Below are positions 56,154 to 64,000 of a stretch of DNA of 64,000 bases, piece by piece. The stretch covers positions 62,001 through 126,000 of the forward strand of contig NZ_JAERRK010000021.1 of NCBI RefSeq assembly GCF_016741775.1. Direction: 5' to 3'. Position numbers and translations under genes: made by a program. The DNA comes from Streptomyces actinomycinicus (lineage in GTDB: Bacteria > Actinomycetota > Actinomycetes > Streptomycetales > Streptomycetaceae). How positions within the stretch are numbered: the stretch's first letter is position 1; every line of letters begins with the position of its first letter. The notes under the pieces were generated by a model. The model was not told where the DNA came from. It did not search any database and worked only from the letters and a program-made list of their open reading frames with translations.

Positions 56154-56341
56154 CAGCAGGCCGGCCTACGGCCAATGGCAAACGTCCGTGGGCCGACGTC
56201 CGTAGGCGTACGGACGTCGGCAAACGACCGTAGGTAAACCCGCCCGGCGACGAACGGTCGTCGGCAAACGGTTGTTGGCCAACGAGCGGCGGCCAACGAG
56301 CGGCGGCCGACGACCGTAGGCAAGCGTCCGTCGGCGGCGGG
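56154..56341. repeat. Repetitive intergenic region
   Basis: 188 bp between convergent genes built of short CG/GT-rich repeats: GGCCAACGAGCGGC in tandem (56277-56304), CGTCGGCAAACG at 56215 and 56259, and several ccgtaggc/ggtcgtcgg variants. No gene. Unlike the dispersed element elsewhere in the window. Confidence 0.7.
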
Positions 56342-57643
56342 TCAGGTGATGCGGCCCGCCGCCAGTACCACCCGCGCCAGTTCGGGGTGCACGATGTCGC
56401 TGTGCGCCCCGGACGGCGCGCCGCCGCGTCTGACCACGGCCGCCGCGTCCACGTTCACACACCCCGACGCGGGCAGCCGGCCGGCGAGTGCGGCCGCCAG
56501 ATCCAGGCGGGCGGTGCCCGGCACCGCCTGCACCCCGTCGTGTCCCATGGCGCCCCACGCCGGCCCCAGCACGGCCGCGATCTCGTCGCCCGCGCACGAG
56601 CGGTCGTCCCCGGCGAGCCGGGAGGCCAGCGGATAGAACGTGCCGAGAGCCGCGTCGAAGTGCGAGTGGCAGCACACCAGCGGGCCGTCGATGCGCCGCT
56701 GCCGGTCCCGGAGTGCCCCCGACCGGTCCGGGGCGTGCGGCAGCCGGGCCGCGAACGCGTAATGCGAGAACGCGCCCTGGAGCAGGGTCACCGACTTCAC
56801 CGCGGTCACGTCCGGGGGCAGCCCGCGCAGCGCGAACGCCACCAGCCGGCCGCCGAAGCTGTGCCCCACCAGGTGCACCCGGACCCCGGGGGCCGCCCCG
56901 GCCAGCTGTCCGAGCAGCGGCCCGAGTCCGTGTTCGCCGACCGTGCCGGCCCGCCGTTTCATCTGGTAGTACGTCACCTGCCGCAGCAGCTCCTTGGCGC
57001 CGTCCCAGGGATTCGGCAGGCTGAACCGGGCACCGCTCGCCGACGCGTCGAGCGCGGCCAGGGCGTCCGCGAACTGCTCGCAGGCGGTCACCGGATCCCC
57101 GTCGAACACGGCCGGTTCGCCCGGCTCGTCGGTGTCGGCCGCCCCTGGCCGCTCCCCGGCCGGCAGCAGCCGTGCCAGCCGCCCGAACTCGGTCAGGCCC
57201 TCGGTCCCGCCGGACGGTTCGTCCAGCATGCGGGCCAGCTGGTCCACGATCGCCGCCCGGCCGGGGAACGTCTCCAGCAGTGCCCGCCGGGTGTCCTTGT
57301 CCAGCGCCGGACGCGGCGCCGCCGCCACCGCCTCCCCGGCCGCCACGGACCTCGGGAAGTCCGGGACGGGCTCGTCGCTGAACCGCATCGACGGCCAGAC
57401 CACGCCGACGTACCCGAGCCGGGCCCTCGGGGCCAGCTTCGGGACCGGGGCGAAGAAGCGGCGGTACAGCCGGGTCGCGCCCGAGCGGTCGTTGTTCCAG
57501 CCGTGCGAGAAGACGATCAGGTCACGGACACCGTGCTCCCTGACCTGGGCCAGCAGCCGGTCGCGTTCGGCGCCCTCGGCGTCCCCGTCCGCGTCGAAGG
57601 TCAGCTCCCAGTAGGGGGTCACGCTCATCCCAGGCTCCGCCAT
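56342..57643 (-). CDS. Alpha/beta hydrolase-like protein
   Basis: 433 residues, no signal peptide. An N-terminal strand region D-L-I-V-F-S-H-G-W-N-N-D is the HG oxyanion motif, and V-H-L-V-G-H-S-F-G-G-R-L-V is a nucleophile elbow (Ser). A later D-D-R-S-C-A-G-D-E and C-terminal H-S-D-I-V-H-P-E may hold the Asp and His. The ~150-residue insertion between the two motifs is hydrophilic. It may be a cytoplasmic esterase. ATG 57643 is chosen (GAGGGAG 7 nt upstream). Confidence 0.78.
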   Translation of the reverse strand: MAEPGMSVTPYWELTFDADGDAEGAERDRLLAQVREHGVRDLIVFSHGWNNDRSGATRLYRRFFAPVPKLAPRARLGYVGVVWPSMRFSDEPVPDFPRSVAAGEAVAAAPRPALDKDTRRALLETFPGRAAIVDQLARMLDEPSGGTEGLTEFGRLARLLPAGERPGAADTDEPGEPAVFDGDPVTACEQFADALAALDASASGARFSLPNPWDGAKELLRQVTYYQMKRRAGTVGEHGLGPLLGQLAGAAPGVRVHLVGHSFGGRLVAFALRGLPPDVTAVKSVTLLQGAFSHYAFAARLPHAPDRSGALRDRQRRIDGPLVCCHSHFDAALGTFYPLASRLAGDDRSCAGDEIAAVLGPAWGAMGHDGVQAVPGTARLDLAAALAGRLPASGCVNVDAAAVVRRGGAPSGAHSDIVHPELARVVLAAGRIT

Positions 57644-57724
57644 GACAGGCTCCCTCATGCCCCGAAACGGTGCGATGCGCGCGTATCGTCCTGCGGCGAC
57701 CCGGAGTTGGCCATACGGCGGGGC

Positions 57725-58954
57725 TCACTTGTAGAGCAGATACTCCTTCCGGGTCCGCCGGAACGCGGACAGCTCCTCCTGCCAGGCGCCCGTCACCTCG
57801 TCCGGGCCGGCACCCGCGTCGATCATCGTGCGCACCCGCGCGGAACCGGTGAGCTTGTCGATCCAGTTGTCGGACCGCCAGGCGAAGCCGCTCCACACCT
57901 TCCGCGCGGTCACCAGCAGCGCGATCCCGGTGCGTACGGGGTCGTAGGCGGCGCGGTCCAGCACGTGGATCTGCACACCGCCGACGGTTCTGCCCTGGAA
58001 CTTGGAGAACGTCGGCGTGAAGTACGCCTCCCGGAACCGCACGCCGGGCAGCCCGAGTGCGTTCGCGGCGGCGGCCCAGCGGCCGTCGACGCCCTCGGCG
58101 CCCAGGAGTTCGAAGGGCCGGGTCGTGCCGCGGCCCTCGGAGAGGTTGGTGCCCTCGAACATGCAGGTGCCGGAGTACACCAACGCGGTGTCGGGCGTGG
58201 GCATGTTGGGGCTCGGCGGCACCCAGGGCAGGCCGGAGGCGTCGTAGAACGCGCTGCGCTTCCAGCCCGTCATCAGGACGGTCTCCAGGGGCACGGGCGT
58301 GGTCAGGAACTCCCCGTTGAACAGGCGGGCCAGCTCCGCCACGGTCATGCCGTGCGCCTGGGCGATCGGCTGCCGGCCGACGAAGGTGGCGAACTCCTTG
58401 TGCAGGACCGGGCCCTGCGCGGAGCGGCCCGTCACCGGGTTCGGGCGGTCCAGCACGACGAAGCGCTTGCCGGCGAGCTGGGCCGCCTCCATGCAGTCGT
58501 ACAGGGTCCAGATGTACGTGTAGAAGCGGGCGCCGACGTCCTGGATGTCGAAGACGACGGTGTCGACGCCGGAGGTGGTGAACACCTCGGCGAGCGGCCG
58601 GCCGTTCTTCAGGTACGTGTCGTACACCGGGAGTCCGGTCGCCGGGTCGTCGTAGCGGCCCTCGGAGCCGCCCGCCTGCGCGGTGCCGCGGAAGCCGTGC
58701 TCGGGACCGAACACCGCCGTCAGCCGCACCCGGGGGTCCTGGTGCATGACGTCGACGATGTGGCGGGCGTCCGTGGTGACGCCCGTGGGATTGGTGACGA
58801 CACCGACTTTCCGGCCGTCGAGGGCCGCGTATCCGTCGGATGCCAGGCGCTCGAAGCCGGTGCACAGGCGAGGGCCGGCAGCGGCGGCGACCGGTGCCTG
58901 CGGCACGGCCGCCGTGGCGGCCGATGCCAGAAGGGTCCGTCGGGACAGGCGCAT
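57725..58954 (-). CDS. Exo-beta-N-acetylmuramidase NamZ family (DUF1343), Tat-exported
   Basis: 409 residues. N terminus R-L-S-R-R-T-L-L-A-S-A is a twin-arginine (Tat) signal. The mature protein is a full-length DUF1343 domain: V-G-V-V-T-N-P-T-G, V-F-G-P-E-H-G-F-R-G, V-F-D-I-Q-D-V-G-A-R-F-Y-T-Y-I-W-T-L and F-E-G-T-N-L-S-E-G-R-G-T-T-R-P-F. NamZ enzymes release MurNAc from peptidoglycan fragments, for cell-wall recycling or scavenging. No GlcNAcase or AmiE partner gene is next to it. ATG 58954 has GGAGG upstream. Confidence 0.92.
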   Translation of the reverse strand: MRLSRRTLLASAATAAVPQAPVAAAAGPRLCTGFERLASDGYAALDGRKVGVVTNPTGVTTDARHIVDVMHQDPRVRLTAVFGPEHGFRGTAQAGGSEGRYDDPATGLPVYDTYLKNGRPLAEVFTTSGVDTVVFDIQDVGARFYTYIWTLYDCMEAAQLAGKRFVVLDRPNPVTGRSAQGPVLHKEFATFVGRQPIAQAHGMTVAELARLFNGEFLTTPVPLETVLMTGWKRSAFYDASGLPWVPPSPNMPTPDTALVYSGTCMFEGTNLSEGRGTTRPFELLGAEGVDGRWAAAANALGLPGVRFREAYFTPTFSKFQGRTVGGVQIHVLDRAAYDPVRTGIALLVTARKVWSGFAWRSDNWIDKLTGSARVRTMIDAGAGPDEVTGAWQEELSAFRRTRKEYLLYK

Positions 58955-58985
58955 GAGTACCTCCGGTCAGGTGAAGGTGCAGGCC

Positions 58986-59020
58986 GTGGGGTGGCTGGTC
59001 GCGCGGTTCCCCCGCGCCAC
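58986..59020. repeat. Dispersed intergenic repeat, single copy
   Basis: gtggctggtcgcgcggttcc followed by CCCGCGCCAC is the reverse complement of the 45371-45398 core. It lies in the 155-bp divergent gap between the NamZ and SDR genes. Confidence 0.75.
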
Positions 59021-59051
59021 TTAGGTTGGAGCACTTCCCCTTCCTTCACAC

Positions 59052-59069
59052 ATACCGACCGGTTAGTCT
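59052..59069. promoter_or_regulatory. TetR-type operator and -10 before the SDR/acyl-CoA ligase operon
   Basis: ATACCGACCGGTTA (59052-59065) is a dyad with arms ACCG/CGGT around AC, followed by TAGTCT (59064-59069) as a probable -10 with TTCCTT (59041-59046) 17 bp before it. The downstream TetR (61573-62166) is the likely binder. Similar to 35033-35050. Confidence 0.62.
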
Positions 59070-59109
59070 GGCGTGGACGAGCCGAGTCGTGCCATGCCGA
59101 AGGAGACCG

Positions 59110-59883
59110 ATGGTGGAAGCCGTGCAGGATGCGGGAGTGGTCGTCACCGGAGCGGGCGGGGGCATCGGTGCCGCGCTGGCCCGGCGGTTCGCCGCCGGGG
59201 GCGCCCGGGTCGTGGTGAACGACCTGGACGCCGGGAAGGCGCGCGCGGTGGCCGAGGAGATCGGCGGGATCGCGGTGCCCGGCGACGCCTCCGCGATCGT
59301 CCCCGAGGCCCGCGACGCGCTCGGCGGCACGGTGGACGTCTACTGCGCCAACGCGGGCGTCGCCTTCGAGGACGGCGAGCCCGGCGGTGCCCTGGACGAG
59401 CAGTCCTGGGCCACGTCCTGGGACGTCAACCTGATGGCCCACGTCCGCGCGGCCCACGCGCTGCTGCCCGGCTGGCTGGAGCGGGGCGGCGGGCGGTTCG
59501 TGTCCACCGTCTCCGCCGCGGGGCTGCTGACGATGATCGGCGCGCCGTCCTACAGCGTCACCAAGCACGGCGCCTACGCCTTCGCCGAGTGGCTGTCGCT
59601 GACGTACCGTCATCGGGGGATCAAGGTCCACGCCATCTGCCCGCAGGGCGTGCGCACCGACATGCTGGCCGCCACCGGCAGCGCGGGCGACCTGGTGCTG
59701 CAGCCCACCGCGATCGAACCCGAGGACGTGGCCGAGGCGCTGATGCAGGGCATCGCCGACGACCGCTTCCTGGTCCTGCCGCACCCCGAGGTCGCCGGCT
59801 TCTACCGGCTGCGGGCCGCCGAGCCCGACCGCTGGCTCGCTACCATGAACCACATCCAGCAGAAATGGGAGGCCGGCCGGTGA
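59110..59883 (+). CDS. Short-chain dehydrogenase/reductase
   Basis: 257 residues. Cofactor motif T-G-A-G-G-G-I-G, V-N-D-L-D (adenosine ribose Asp, NAD preference), C-A-N-A-G, and catalytic S...Y-S-V-T-K with Ser in T-V-S-A-A. Oxidises or reduces a hydroxyl or keto group, probably of an acyl-CoA or fatty derivative given the neighbour. ATG 59110 has AAGGAG 5 nt upstream. Overlaps the acyl-CoA ligase by 4 bp (GTGA). Confidence 0.92.
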   Translation: MVEAVQDAGVVVTGAGGGIGAALARRFAAGGARVVVNDLDAGKARAVAEEIGGIAVPGDASAIVPEARDALGGTVDVYCANAGVAFEDGEPGGALDEQSWATSWDVNLMAHVRAAHALLPGWLERGGGRFVSTVSAAGLLTMIGAPSYSVTKHGAYAFAEWLSLTYRHRGIKVHAICPQGVRTDMLAATGSAGDLVLQPTAIEPEDVAEALMQGIADDRFLVLPHPEVAGFYRLRAAEPDRWLATMNHIQQKWEAGR

Positions 59884-61556
59884 CCAGCCCGGGGTACGCC
59901 GACCGCCCCTGGCGTGCACTCCTCAACGAGGCCCAGCGCGCCCCGGCCGGCCCGGCCGACTCGCTCGTGCACGCCCTGCGCACGGCCGTCGCCGAGGCCC
60001 CGGACCGCACCTTCCTCGCCTACTTCGACGCCCGCCTGAGCTACCGCGAGGTCGACGAGCTGAGCGACGGCGTGGCCGCCCACCTCGCCGCACGCGGCCT
60101 GGAGCGCGGCGACCGGGTGGCCGTCCTGCTGCAGAACTCCCCCCACTTCGTGCTGGCGGTGCTCGGCGCCTGGAAGGCGGGTGCGACCGTCGTCCCGGTC
60201 AACCCCATGTACAAGTCGGGGGAGGTGGCGCACGTCCTGCGGGACGGCGAGGTGGCCGCGCTGATCTGCTCCGAACGGGCCTGGGAGTCGTACCTGGCGC
60301 AGACGGCCGCCGGCTCGCCGGTGCGGATCGTGCTGACCGCCTGCGAGCTGGACTTCCAGACGCGGAACGACCCGCGGGTGCTCACCTTCGAACGGCTGCC
60401 CGAGGCCCCGGGCACCGACGACCTGGTGGCCGTCGCTCGCCGGGGCGGCCGGGCTCCCGAGGGGCGTGCGCCGCGCCCGGAGGACCTCGCGCTGATCAGC
60501 TACACCTCGGGGACCAGTGGCACGCCCAAGGGTGCCACCAACACACACGCCAACATGATGTACAACGCCGAGCGGCAGGGCGCCGGGCTCGGTCTGCCCG
60601 TGCCGCCCGTCTACCACGCCCTCGCGCCGCTGTTCCACATCACCGGCATGGTCTGCCAGTTCGGCTCCTGCCTCAACAGCGCGGGCACCCTGGTGCTCAC
60701 CTACCGCTTCGAGCCCGGCGTCGCGCTGGAGGCCTTCGCCGAGCACCGCCCGCACTACACGGTCGGCCCCGCCACCGCCTACATGGCGCTCGCCGCCCAC
60801 CCGGACGTCACCCGCGAGCACTTCGCCTCCTTCGTGAACCTCTCGTCGGGCGGCGCGCCGGTGCCGCCGGCCCTGGTGGAGAGGTTCCGGGAGCGCTTCG
60901 GGCCGTACATCCGCGTCGGCTACGGCCTCACCGAGTGCAGCGGCCCCTGCGCCTCGGTCCCGCCCGGACGGACGGCGCCCGTGGACCCGGTCTCGGGGAC
61001 GCTGTCCGTCGGCGTGCCGGGCACCGACACCCTCGTGCGCATCCTTGACGAGCAGGGCGCGGAGGTGCCCTTCGGGGAGCGCGGCGAGATCGTGGTCCGC
61101 GGGCCGCAGGTGGTGTCCGGCTACTGGCGGCGCCCGGACGCCACGGCCGAGACCTTCCCGGACGGCGAGCTGCGCACCGGGGACATCGGGTTCATGGACG
61201 AACAGGGCTGGCTGTACGTCGTCGACCGCAAGAAGGACATGATCAACGCGTCCGGTTTCAAGGTGTGGCCGCGCGAGGTCGAGGACGTCCTGTACACCCA
61301 CCCGGCGGTGCGCGAGGCGGCCGTCGTCGGCGTGCCCGACGGATACCGCGGCGAGACCGTCAAGGCCTACGTCAGCGTGCGCCCGGGGGCCGCGGCGGAC
61401 CCGGATGAACTCGCGGTGTACTGCAAGGAGAGACTGGCCGCGTACAAGTACCCGCGGCAGGTCGAGATCCTGTCCGACTTGCCCAAGACGGCGAGTGGGA
61501 AGATCCTCCGTCGGGAACTGCGTTCCCGGACCCCGAACGAGCAGCAGCAGATCTGA
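59880..61556 (+). CDS. AMP-binding acyl-CoA ligase
   Basis: 558 residues. ANL-superfamily motifs: Y-T-S-G-T-S-G-T-P-K-G (A3), Y-G-L-T-E-C (A5), G-E-I-V-V-R-G-P-Q, T-G-D-I-G-F-M-D-E-Q-G-W-L-Y-V-V-D-R-K-K-D-M-I (A7/A8) and P-K-T-A-S-G-K-I-L-R-R-E-L (A10, catalytic Lys). It activates a carboxylic acid to acyl-CoA using ATP. Start GTG 59880 overlapping the SDR stop; GGGAGG sits upstream. Works with the SDR in one operon ended by TetR. Confidence 0.94.
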   Translation: MTSPGYADRPWRALLNEAQRAPAGPADSLVHALRTAVAEAPDRTFLAYFDARLSYREVDELSDGVAAHLAARGLERGDRVAVLLQNSPHFVLAVLGAWKAGATVVPVNPMYKSGEVAHVLRDGEVAALICSERAWESYLAQTAAGSPVRIVLTACELDFQTRNDPRVLTFERLPEAPGTDDLVAVARRGGRAPEGRAPRPEDLALISYTSGTSGTPKGATNTHANMMYNAERQGAGLGLPVPPVYHALAPLFHITGMVCQFGSCLNSAGTLVLTYRFEPGVALEAFAEHRPHYTVGPATAYMALAAHPDVTREHFASFVNLSSGGAPVPPALVERFRERFGPYIRVGYGLTECSGPCASVPPGRTAPVDPVSGTLSVGVPGTDTLVRILDEQGAEVPFGERGEIVVRGPQVVSGYWRRPDATAETFPDGELRTGDIGFMDEQGWLYVVDRKKDMINASGFKVWPREVEDVLYTHPAVREAAVVGVPDGYRGETVKAYVSVRPGAAADPDELAVYCKERLAAYKYPRQVEILSDLPKTASGKILRRELRSRTPNEQQQI

Positions 61557-61572
61557 AAGGCAGGTGGCGGCA

Positions 61573-62166
61573 GTGCCCAGGACGACGGACGGTGACGGCA
61601 CGCCCGTCCCGCAGCGGCTGCTCGCCGCCGCCACCCGGCTCTTCGCCGAGCAGGGCTACGACCGCACCTCCGTGCAGGAGATCGTGGAGGCGGCCGGCGT
61701 CACCAAGGGCGCGCTGTACCACTACTTCGGATCCAAGGACGACCTGCTGCACGAGGTGTACGCGCGCATGCTGCGCGTCCAGCAGGAGCGGCTGGACCAC
61801 TTCGCCGGGCTGGACGCGCCGGTGGAGCAGCGGCTCAGGGCCGCGGCGGCCGACGTGGTCGTCACGACCATCGAGAACCTCGACGACGCGATGATCTTCT
61901 TCCGGTCCATGCACCATCTGAGCCCGGAGAAGAACAAGCAGGTCCGTGCCGAGCGCCGGCGCTACCACGAGCGCTTCCGCGCACTCATCGAGGAGGGCCA
62001 GAAGGCGGGCGTCTTCTCCACGGCTACCCCGGCCGACCTGGTGGTGGACTACCACTTCGGCTCCGTGCACCACCTGTCGACCTGGTACCGCCCGGGCGGC
62101 CCGCTCACCCCCCAGCAGGTCGCCGACCACCTCGCCGACCTGCTGCTGCGGGCGCTGCGCGTGTGA
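61573..62166 (+). CDS. TetR-family regulator of the SDR/acyl-CoA ligase operon
   Basis: 197 residues. HTH: L-L-A-A-A-T-R-L-F-A-E-Q-G-Y-D-R-T-S-V-Q-E-I-V-E-A-A-G-V-T-K-G-A-L-Y-H-Y-F-G-S-K-D-D-L. The C domain (A-M-I-F-F-R-S-M-H-H-L-S-P-E-K-N) resembles FadR/KstR2-like regulators binding acyl-CoA. Start GTG 61573 (GTG 61564 is also possible), 16 bp after the ligase stop, so it belongs to the operon it probably regulates through the 59052 site. Confidence 0.9.
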   Translation: MPRTTDGDGTPVPQRLLAAATRLFAEQGYDRTSVQEIVEAAGVTKGALYHYFGSKDDLLHEVYARMLRVQQERLDHFAGLDAPVEQRLRAAAADVVVTTIENLDDAMIFFRSMHHLSPEKNKQVRAERRRYHERFRALIEEGQKAGVFSTATPADLVVDYHFGSVHHLSTWYRPGGPLTPQQVADHLADLLLRALRV

Positions 62167-62241
62167 ACCCGGCGCCCTGCGGACCCGGCCGCGCAGCCGG
62201 TGCCCCGGCGGCCCGCCGGTCAGGACCGGCGGCGTCGCCCG

Positions 62242-62622
62242 TCAGGCGTCGAAGCGGCGCCGGGACGACTCGATGTCACCCAGATACCGGCGGGTCCATG
62301 CGCACATGCCGTCGATCGTGACGCGCAGGGCCCGGCCCGGCTCGGTGAGCGTGTACTCGACCCGGGGCGGCACGGTCGGGTGCACGGTCCGCTCGACCAG
62401 GCCGTTGCGCTCCAGCATGCGCAGGTTCTGGGTGAGCATCTTGTGGCTGATGCCCTCGATGCTGTCGCGCAACCCGCTGAAGCGGAGGGTGCGGTCGGCG
62501 ATCTCCTCGATGATGAGCAGCGCCCACTTGTTGGCGATGTCGGAGAAGATCTCTCTTCCCAGCGAGTCCGCCCGGGTCAGGTCCGCGTCCTCGGGCGAGC
62601 CCGTGAACTGCTTGGTCACCAT
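62242..62622 (-). CDS. HxlR-family winged-helix regulator
   Basis: 126 residues. W-A-L-L-I-I-E-E-I-A-D-R-T-L-R-F-S-G-L-R-D-S-I-E-G-I-S-H-K-M-L-T-Q-N-L-R-M-L-E-R-N-G-L-V-E-R is the HxlR HTH and wing. There is no Cys in the first helix, so sensing by thiol oxidation (as in YodB or HypR) is not expected. Divergent from a RidA gene with a 93-bp spacer; probably controls it. Confidence 0.92.
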   Translation of the reverse strand: MVTKQFTGSPEDADLTRADSLGREIFSDIANKWALLIIEEIADRTLRFSGLRDSIEGISHKMLTQNLRMLERNGLVERTVHPTVPPRVEYTLTEPGRALRVTIDGMCAWTRRYLGDIESSRRRFDA

Positions 62623-62715
62623 GAGGTTCCCCAGTCACTGAAAAGTGCGTTCTTCCAGGTCAACGTCAACTCTCTTACGGTGCCCCGGTAACCACAAGAG
62701 AGCATGGAGGACGGC

Positions 62716-63123
62716 ATGGCCATCACCCTGGTGAACCCCCGCGGACTGCCCGAGACCGGCGCCTACCGGCAGGTGGCGGTGGCGAGCGGGTCGAAGCTGG
62801 TCTTCGTGGCCGGGCAGGTCGCCTGGGACGCCGACGGGACCACGGTCGGCGCGGGCGACCTCGCCGCCCAGGTCGAGCAGTGCTACCTGAACATCGCCAC
62901 CGCCCTGGCGGCGGCCGGCGGCTCCTTCGCCGACGTGGCGAAGCTGACCGTGTACGTCGTCGACTGGACCCCGGACAAGATGCCCCTGCTCATGCAGGGC
63001 GTCGAGCGGGCGGCGGCGCGGCTGGGAGCCACCCCGGTCCCGCCGGCCAGCCTGCTGGGCGTCGCGGCACTGGACGTCCCCGAGCACCTCGTGGAGGTGG
63101 AGGCGACCGCGGTCCTGGACTGA
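62716..63123 (+). CDS. RidA/YjgF-family protein
   Basis: 135 residues, single RidA domain. L-V-F-V-A-G-Q-V-A-W-D, E-Q-C-Y-L-N-I-A-T-A-L-A-A-A-G, V-A-K-L-T-V-Y-V-V-D-W and P-P-A-S-L-L-G-V-A-A-L-D-V-P-E-H-L-V-E-V-E. The usual catalytic Arg of enamine deaminases (R-x-x-V in RidA) is not clear: the C-terminal region has P-A-S-L-L where R-S/T-x-V is expected, so this may be a non-deaminase subfamily member. ATG 62716 is supported by GGAGGA 6 nt upstream (ATG 62704 lacks one). Confidence 0.88.
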   Translation: MAITLVNPRGLPETGAYRQVAVASGSKLVFVAGQVAWDADGTTVGAGDLAAQVEQCYLNIATALAAAGGSFADVAKLTVYVVDWTPDKMPLLMQGVERAAARLGATPVPPASLLGVAALDVPEHLVEVEATAVLD

Positions 63124-63216
63124 CCGGGGGCCGGCGGGGCCGGGAGGCGGGGCACGCCGGGGCGGTTCCGGGCGAGCGCCCGGAACCGGAACACCGGCCG
63201 TGCGGACCGGTGTCCG

Positions 63217-64000
63217 TCAGAGGTACTTCTTCAGCTCCCGCCGCGCCAGCGACCGCTGGTGCACCTCGTCCGGGCCGTCGGCCAGCATCAGCGTGCGAGC
63301 GCTCGCGTACAGCTCGGCCAGCGGGAAGTCCTGGCTCACGCCGCCCGCTCCGTGCAGCTGGATCGCACGGTCCAGGATCCCGGTCACCGCGCGCGGGGTG
63401 GCGATCTTGATGGCCTGGATCTCGGTGTGGGCACCCTTGTTGCCGACGGTGTCCATCAGCCAGGCCGTCTTGAGCACCAGCAGCCGCAGCTGCTCCACGG
63501 TGACCCGGGCGTCGGCGATCCAGTTCTGGACCACGCCCTGCTGGGCCAGCGCCTTGCCGAACGCGGTACGGGACACGGCCCGCCGGCACATCAGCTCGAT
63601 CGCCCGCTCGGCCATGCCGATGAGCCGCATGCAGTGGTGGATCCGGCCGGGGCCGAGCCGGGCCTGGGCGATGGCGAAGCCGCCGCCTTCCTCGCCGATC
63701 AGGTTCGACACCGGCACGCGCGCGTGGTCGAAGACGACCTCCGCGTGCCCGCCGTGGGAGTGGTCCTCGTAGCCGAAGACCTGCATCGCACGCCGGACGG
63801 TGACACCCGGCGTGTCCCGCGGCACCAGGACCATGGACTGCTGGCGGCGGATGTCGGCGCCGTCCGGGTCCGTCTTGCCCATCACGATGAAGATCTTGCA
63901 GTCCGGGTTCATCGCCCCGGAGATGTACCATTTGCGGCCGTTGACGACGTACTCGTCGCCGTCCCGCTCGATGTGCGTGGTGATGTTCGTGGCGTCGGAG
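63217..64000 (-). CDS. Acyl-CoA dehydrogenase, C-terminal part (start outside window)
   Basis: The frame is open from base 64000 downward to TGA/TAG at 63217, about 260 residues; the N terminus lies beyond the window. Visible: T-N-I-T-T-H-I-E-R-D-G-D-E-Y-V-V-N-G-R-K-W-Y-I-S-G-A (FAD/substrate domain), V-F-D-H-A-R-V-P-V-S-N-L-I-G-E-E-G-G-G-F, R-T-A-F-G-K-A-L-A-Q-Q-G, Q-L-H-G-A-G-G-V-S-Q-D-F-P-L and a C-terminal G-P-D-E-V-H. This matches the ACAD10/11-like group, not the short-chain enzyme at 47381. Confidence 0.93.
   Translation of the reverse strand, partial: SDATNITTHIERDGDEYVVNGRKWYISGAMNPDCKIFIVMGKTDPDGADIRRQQSMVLVPRDTPGVTVRRAMQVFGYEDHSHGGHAEVVFDHARVPVSNLIGEEGGGFAIAQARLGPGRIHHCMRLIGMAERAIELMCRRAVSRTAFGKALAQQGVVQNWIADARVTVEQLRLLVLKTAWLMDTVGNKGAHTEIQAIKIATPRAVTGILDRAIQLHGAGGVSQDFPLAELYASARTLMLADGPDEVHQRSLARRELKKYL

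Noticed and set aside
56387..59218. 943-residue plus-strand frame across the hydrolase and NamZ genes
   Set aside because: Spans two genes and the spacer, with His/Gly/Arg-rich composition typical of shadows.

Overview
The window is a high-GC (about 70% or more) actinobacterial chromosome segment, almost certainly Streptomyces. The support is the codon bias, the gene set (DUF5925 AAA protein, class F sortase, HutC/YtrA GntR regulators, many TetR regulators, DUF4331, NamZ), GTG starts with GTGA/ATGA overlaps, several TANNNT promoters 6-7 nt upstream of a start codon (leaderless type), and copies of an intergenic repeat I remember from Streptomyces genomes (core GGCGCGGGGAACTGCGCGAC). No rRNA, tRNA, CRISPR, prophage or transposase was seen.

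Layout. 1-3.4 kb: truncated MarR gene, secreted lipase, an AA10 polysaccharide monooxygenase with a C-terminal LAETG sorting signal, then a decayed patch holding a 44-residue gene, tandem 49-bp repeats and a truncated methyltransferase. 3.4-7.4 kb: DUF402 protein, tandem GNAT, YtrA-type GntR, DUF72, DUF5925 ATPase. 7.6-16.5 kb: an envelope or exopolysaccharide locus (GH39-like hydrolase; 1266-residue flippase/membrane-glycosyltransferase fusion; polysaccharide deacetylase; two GT2 enzymes). 16.8-19.3 kb: SGNH esterase and a membrane Ser/Thr kinase. 19.3-26 kb: NicO-type transporter, TPR protein and DUF4331 protein, divergent from a sigma/anti-sigma pair; this looks like one regulated unit of unknown purpose. 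26-34 kb: CoA-transferase, DrrAB-like ABC exporter with divergent TetR, orphan type ISP C-terminal-like protein, HutC-type GntR next to homogentisate dioxygenase, small lipoprotein-like protein. 34-41.5 kb: TetR plus molybdopterin oxidoreductase, CitMHS citrate transporter, MFS pseudogene, class F sortase and partner. 41.6-50.3 kb: aldehyde and alcohol dehydrogenases, EamA exporter, ArsR, TetR, acyl-CoA dehydrogenase, TetR, MaoC, SoxR. 50.5-59 kb: ATP-dependent RNA ligase, two uncharacterised proteins, penicillin acylase-family enzyme, an alpha/beta hydrolase, NamZ muramidase. 59-64 kb: SDR, acyl-CoA ligase and TetR operon, HxlR/RidA divergent pair, and the end of another acyl-CoA dehydrogenase.

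Regulatory logic visible in the DNA. Most regulators sit next to an inverted repeat that could be their operator. One operator type (AAACTA-N7-TARTTT) occurs both before the aldehyde/alcohol dehydrogenase operon and between a TetR gene and the acyl-CoA dehydrogenase 5.7 kb away, suggesting a shared local regulon. A second type (ATACCG-N2-CGGT) precedes both the molybdopterin oxidoreductase and the SDR/acyl-CoA ligase operon.

All functions are inferred by reading motifs by eye; no database search was run.
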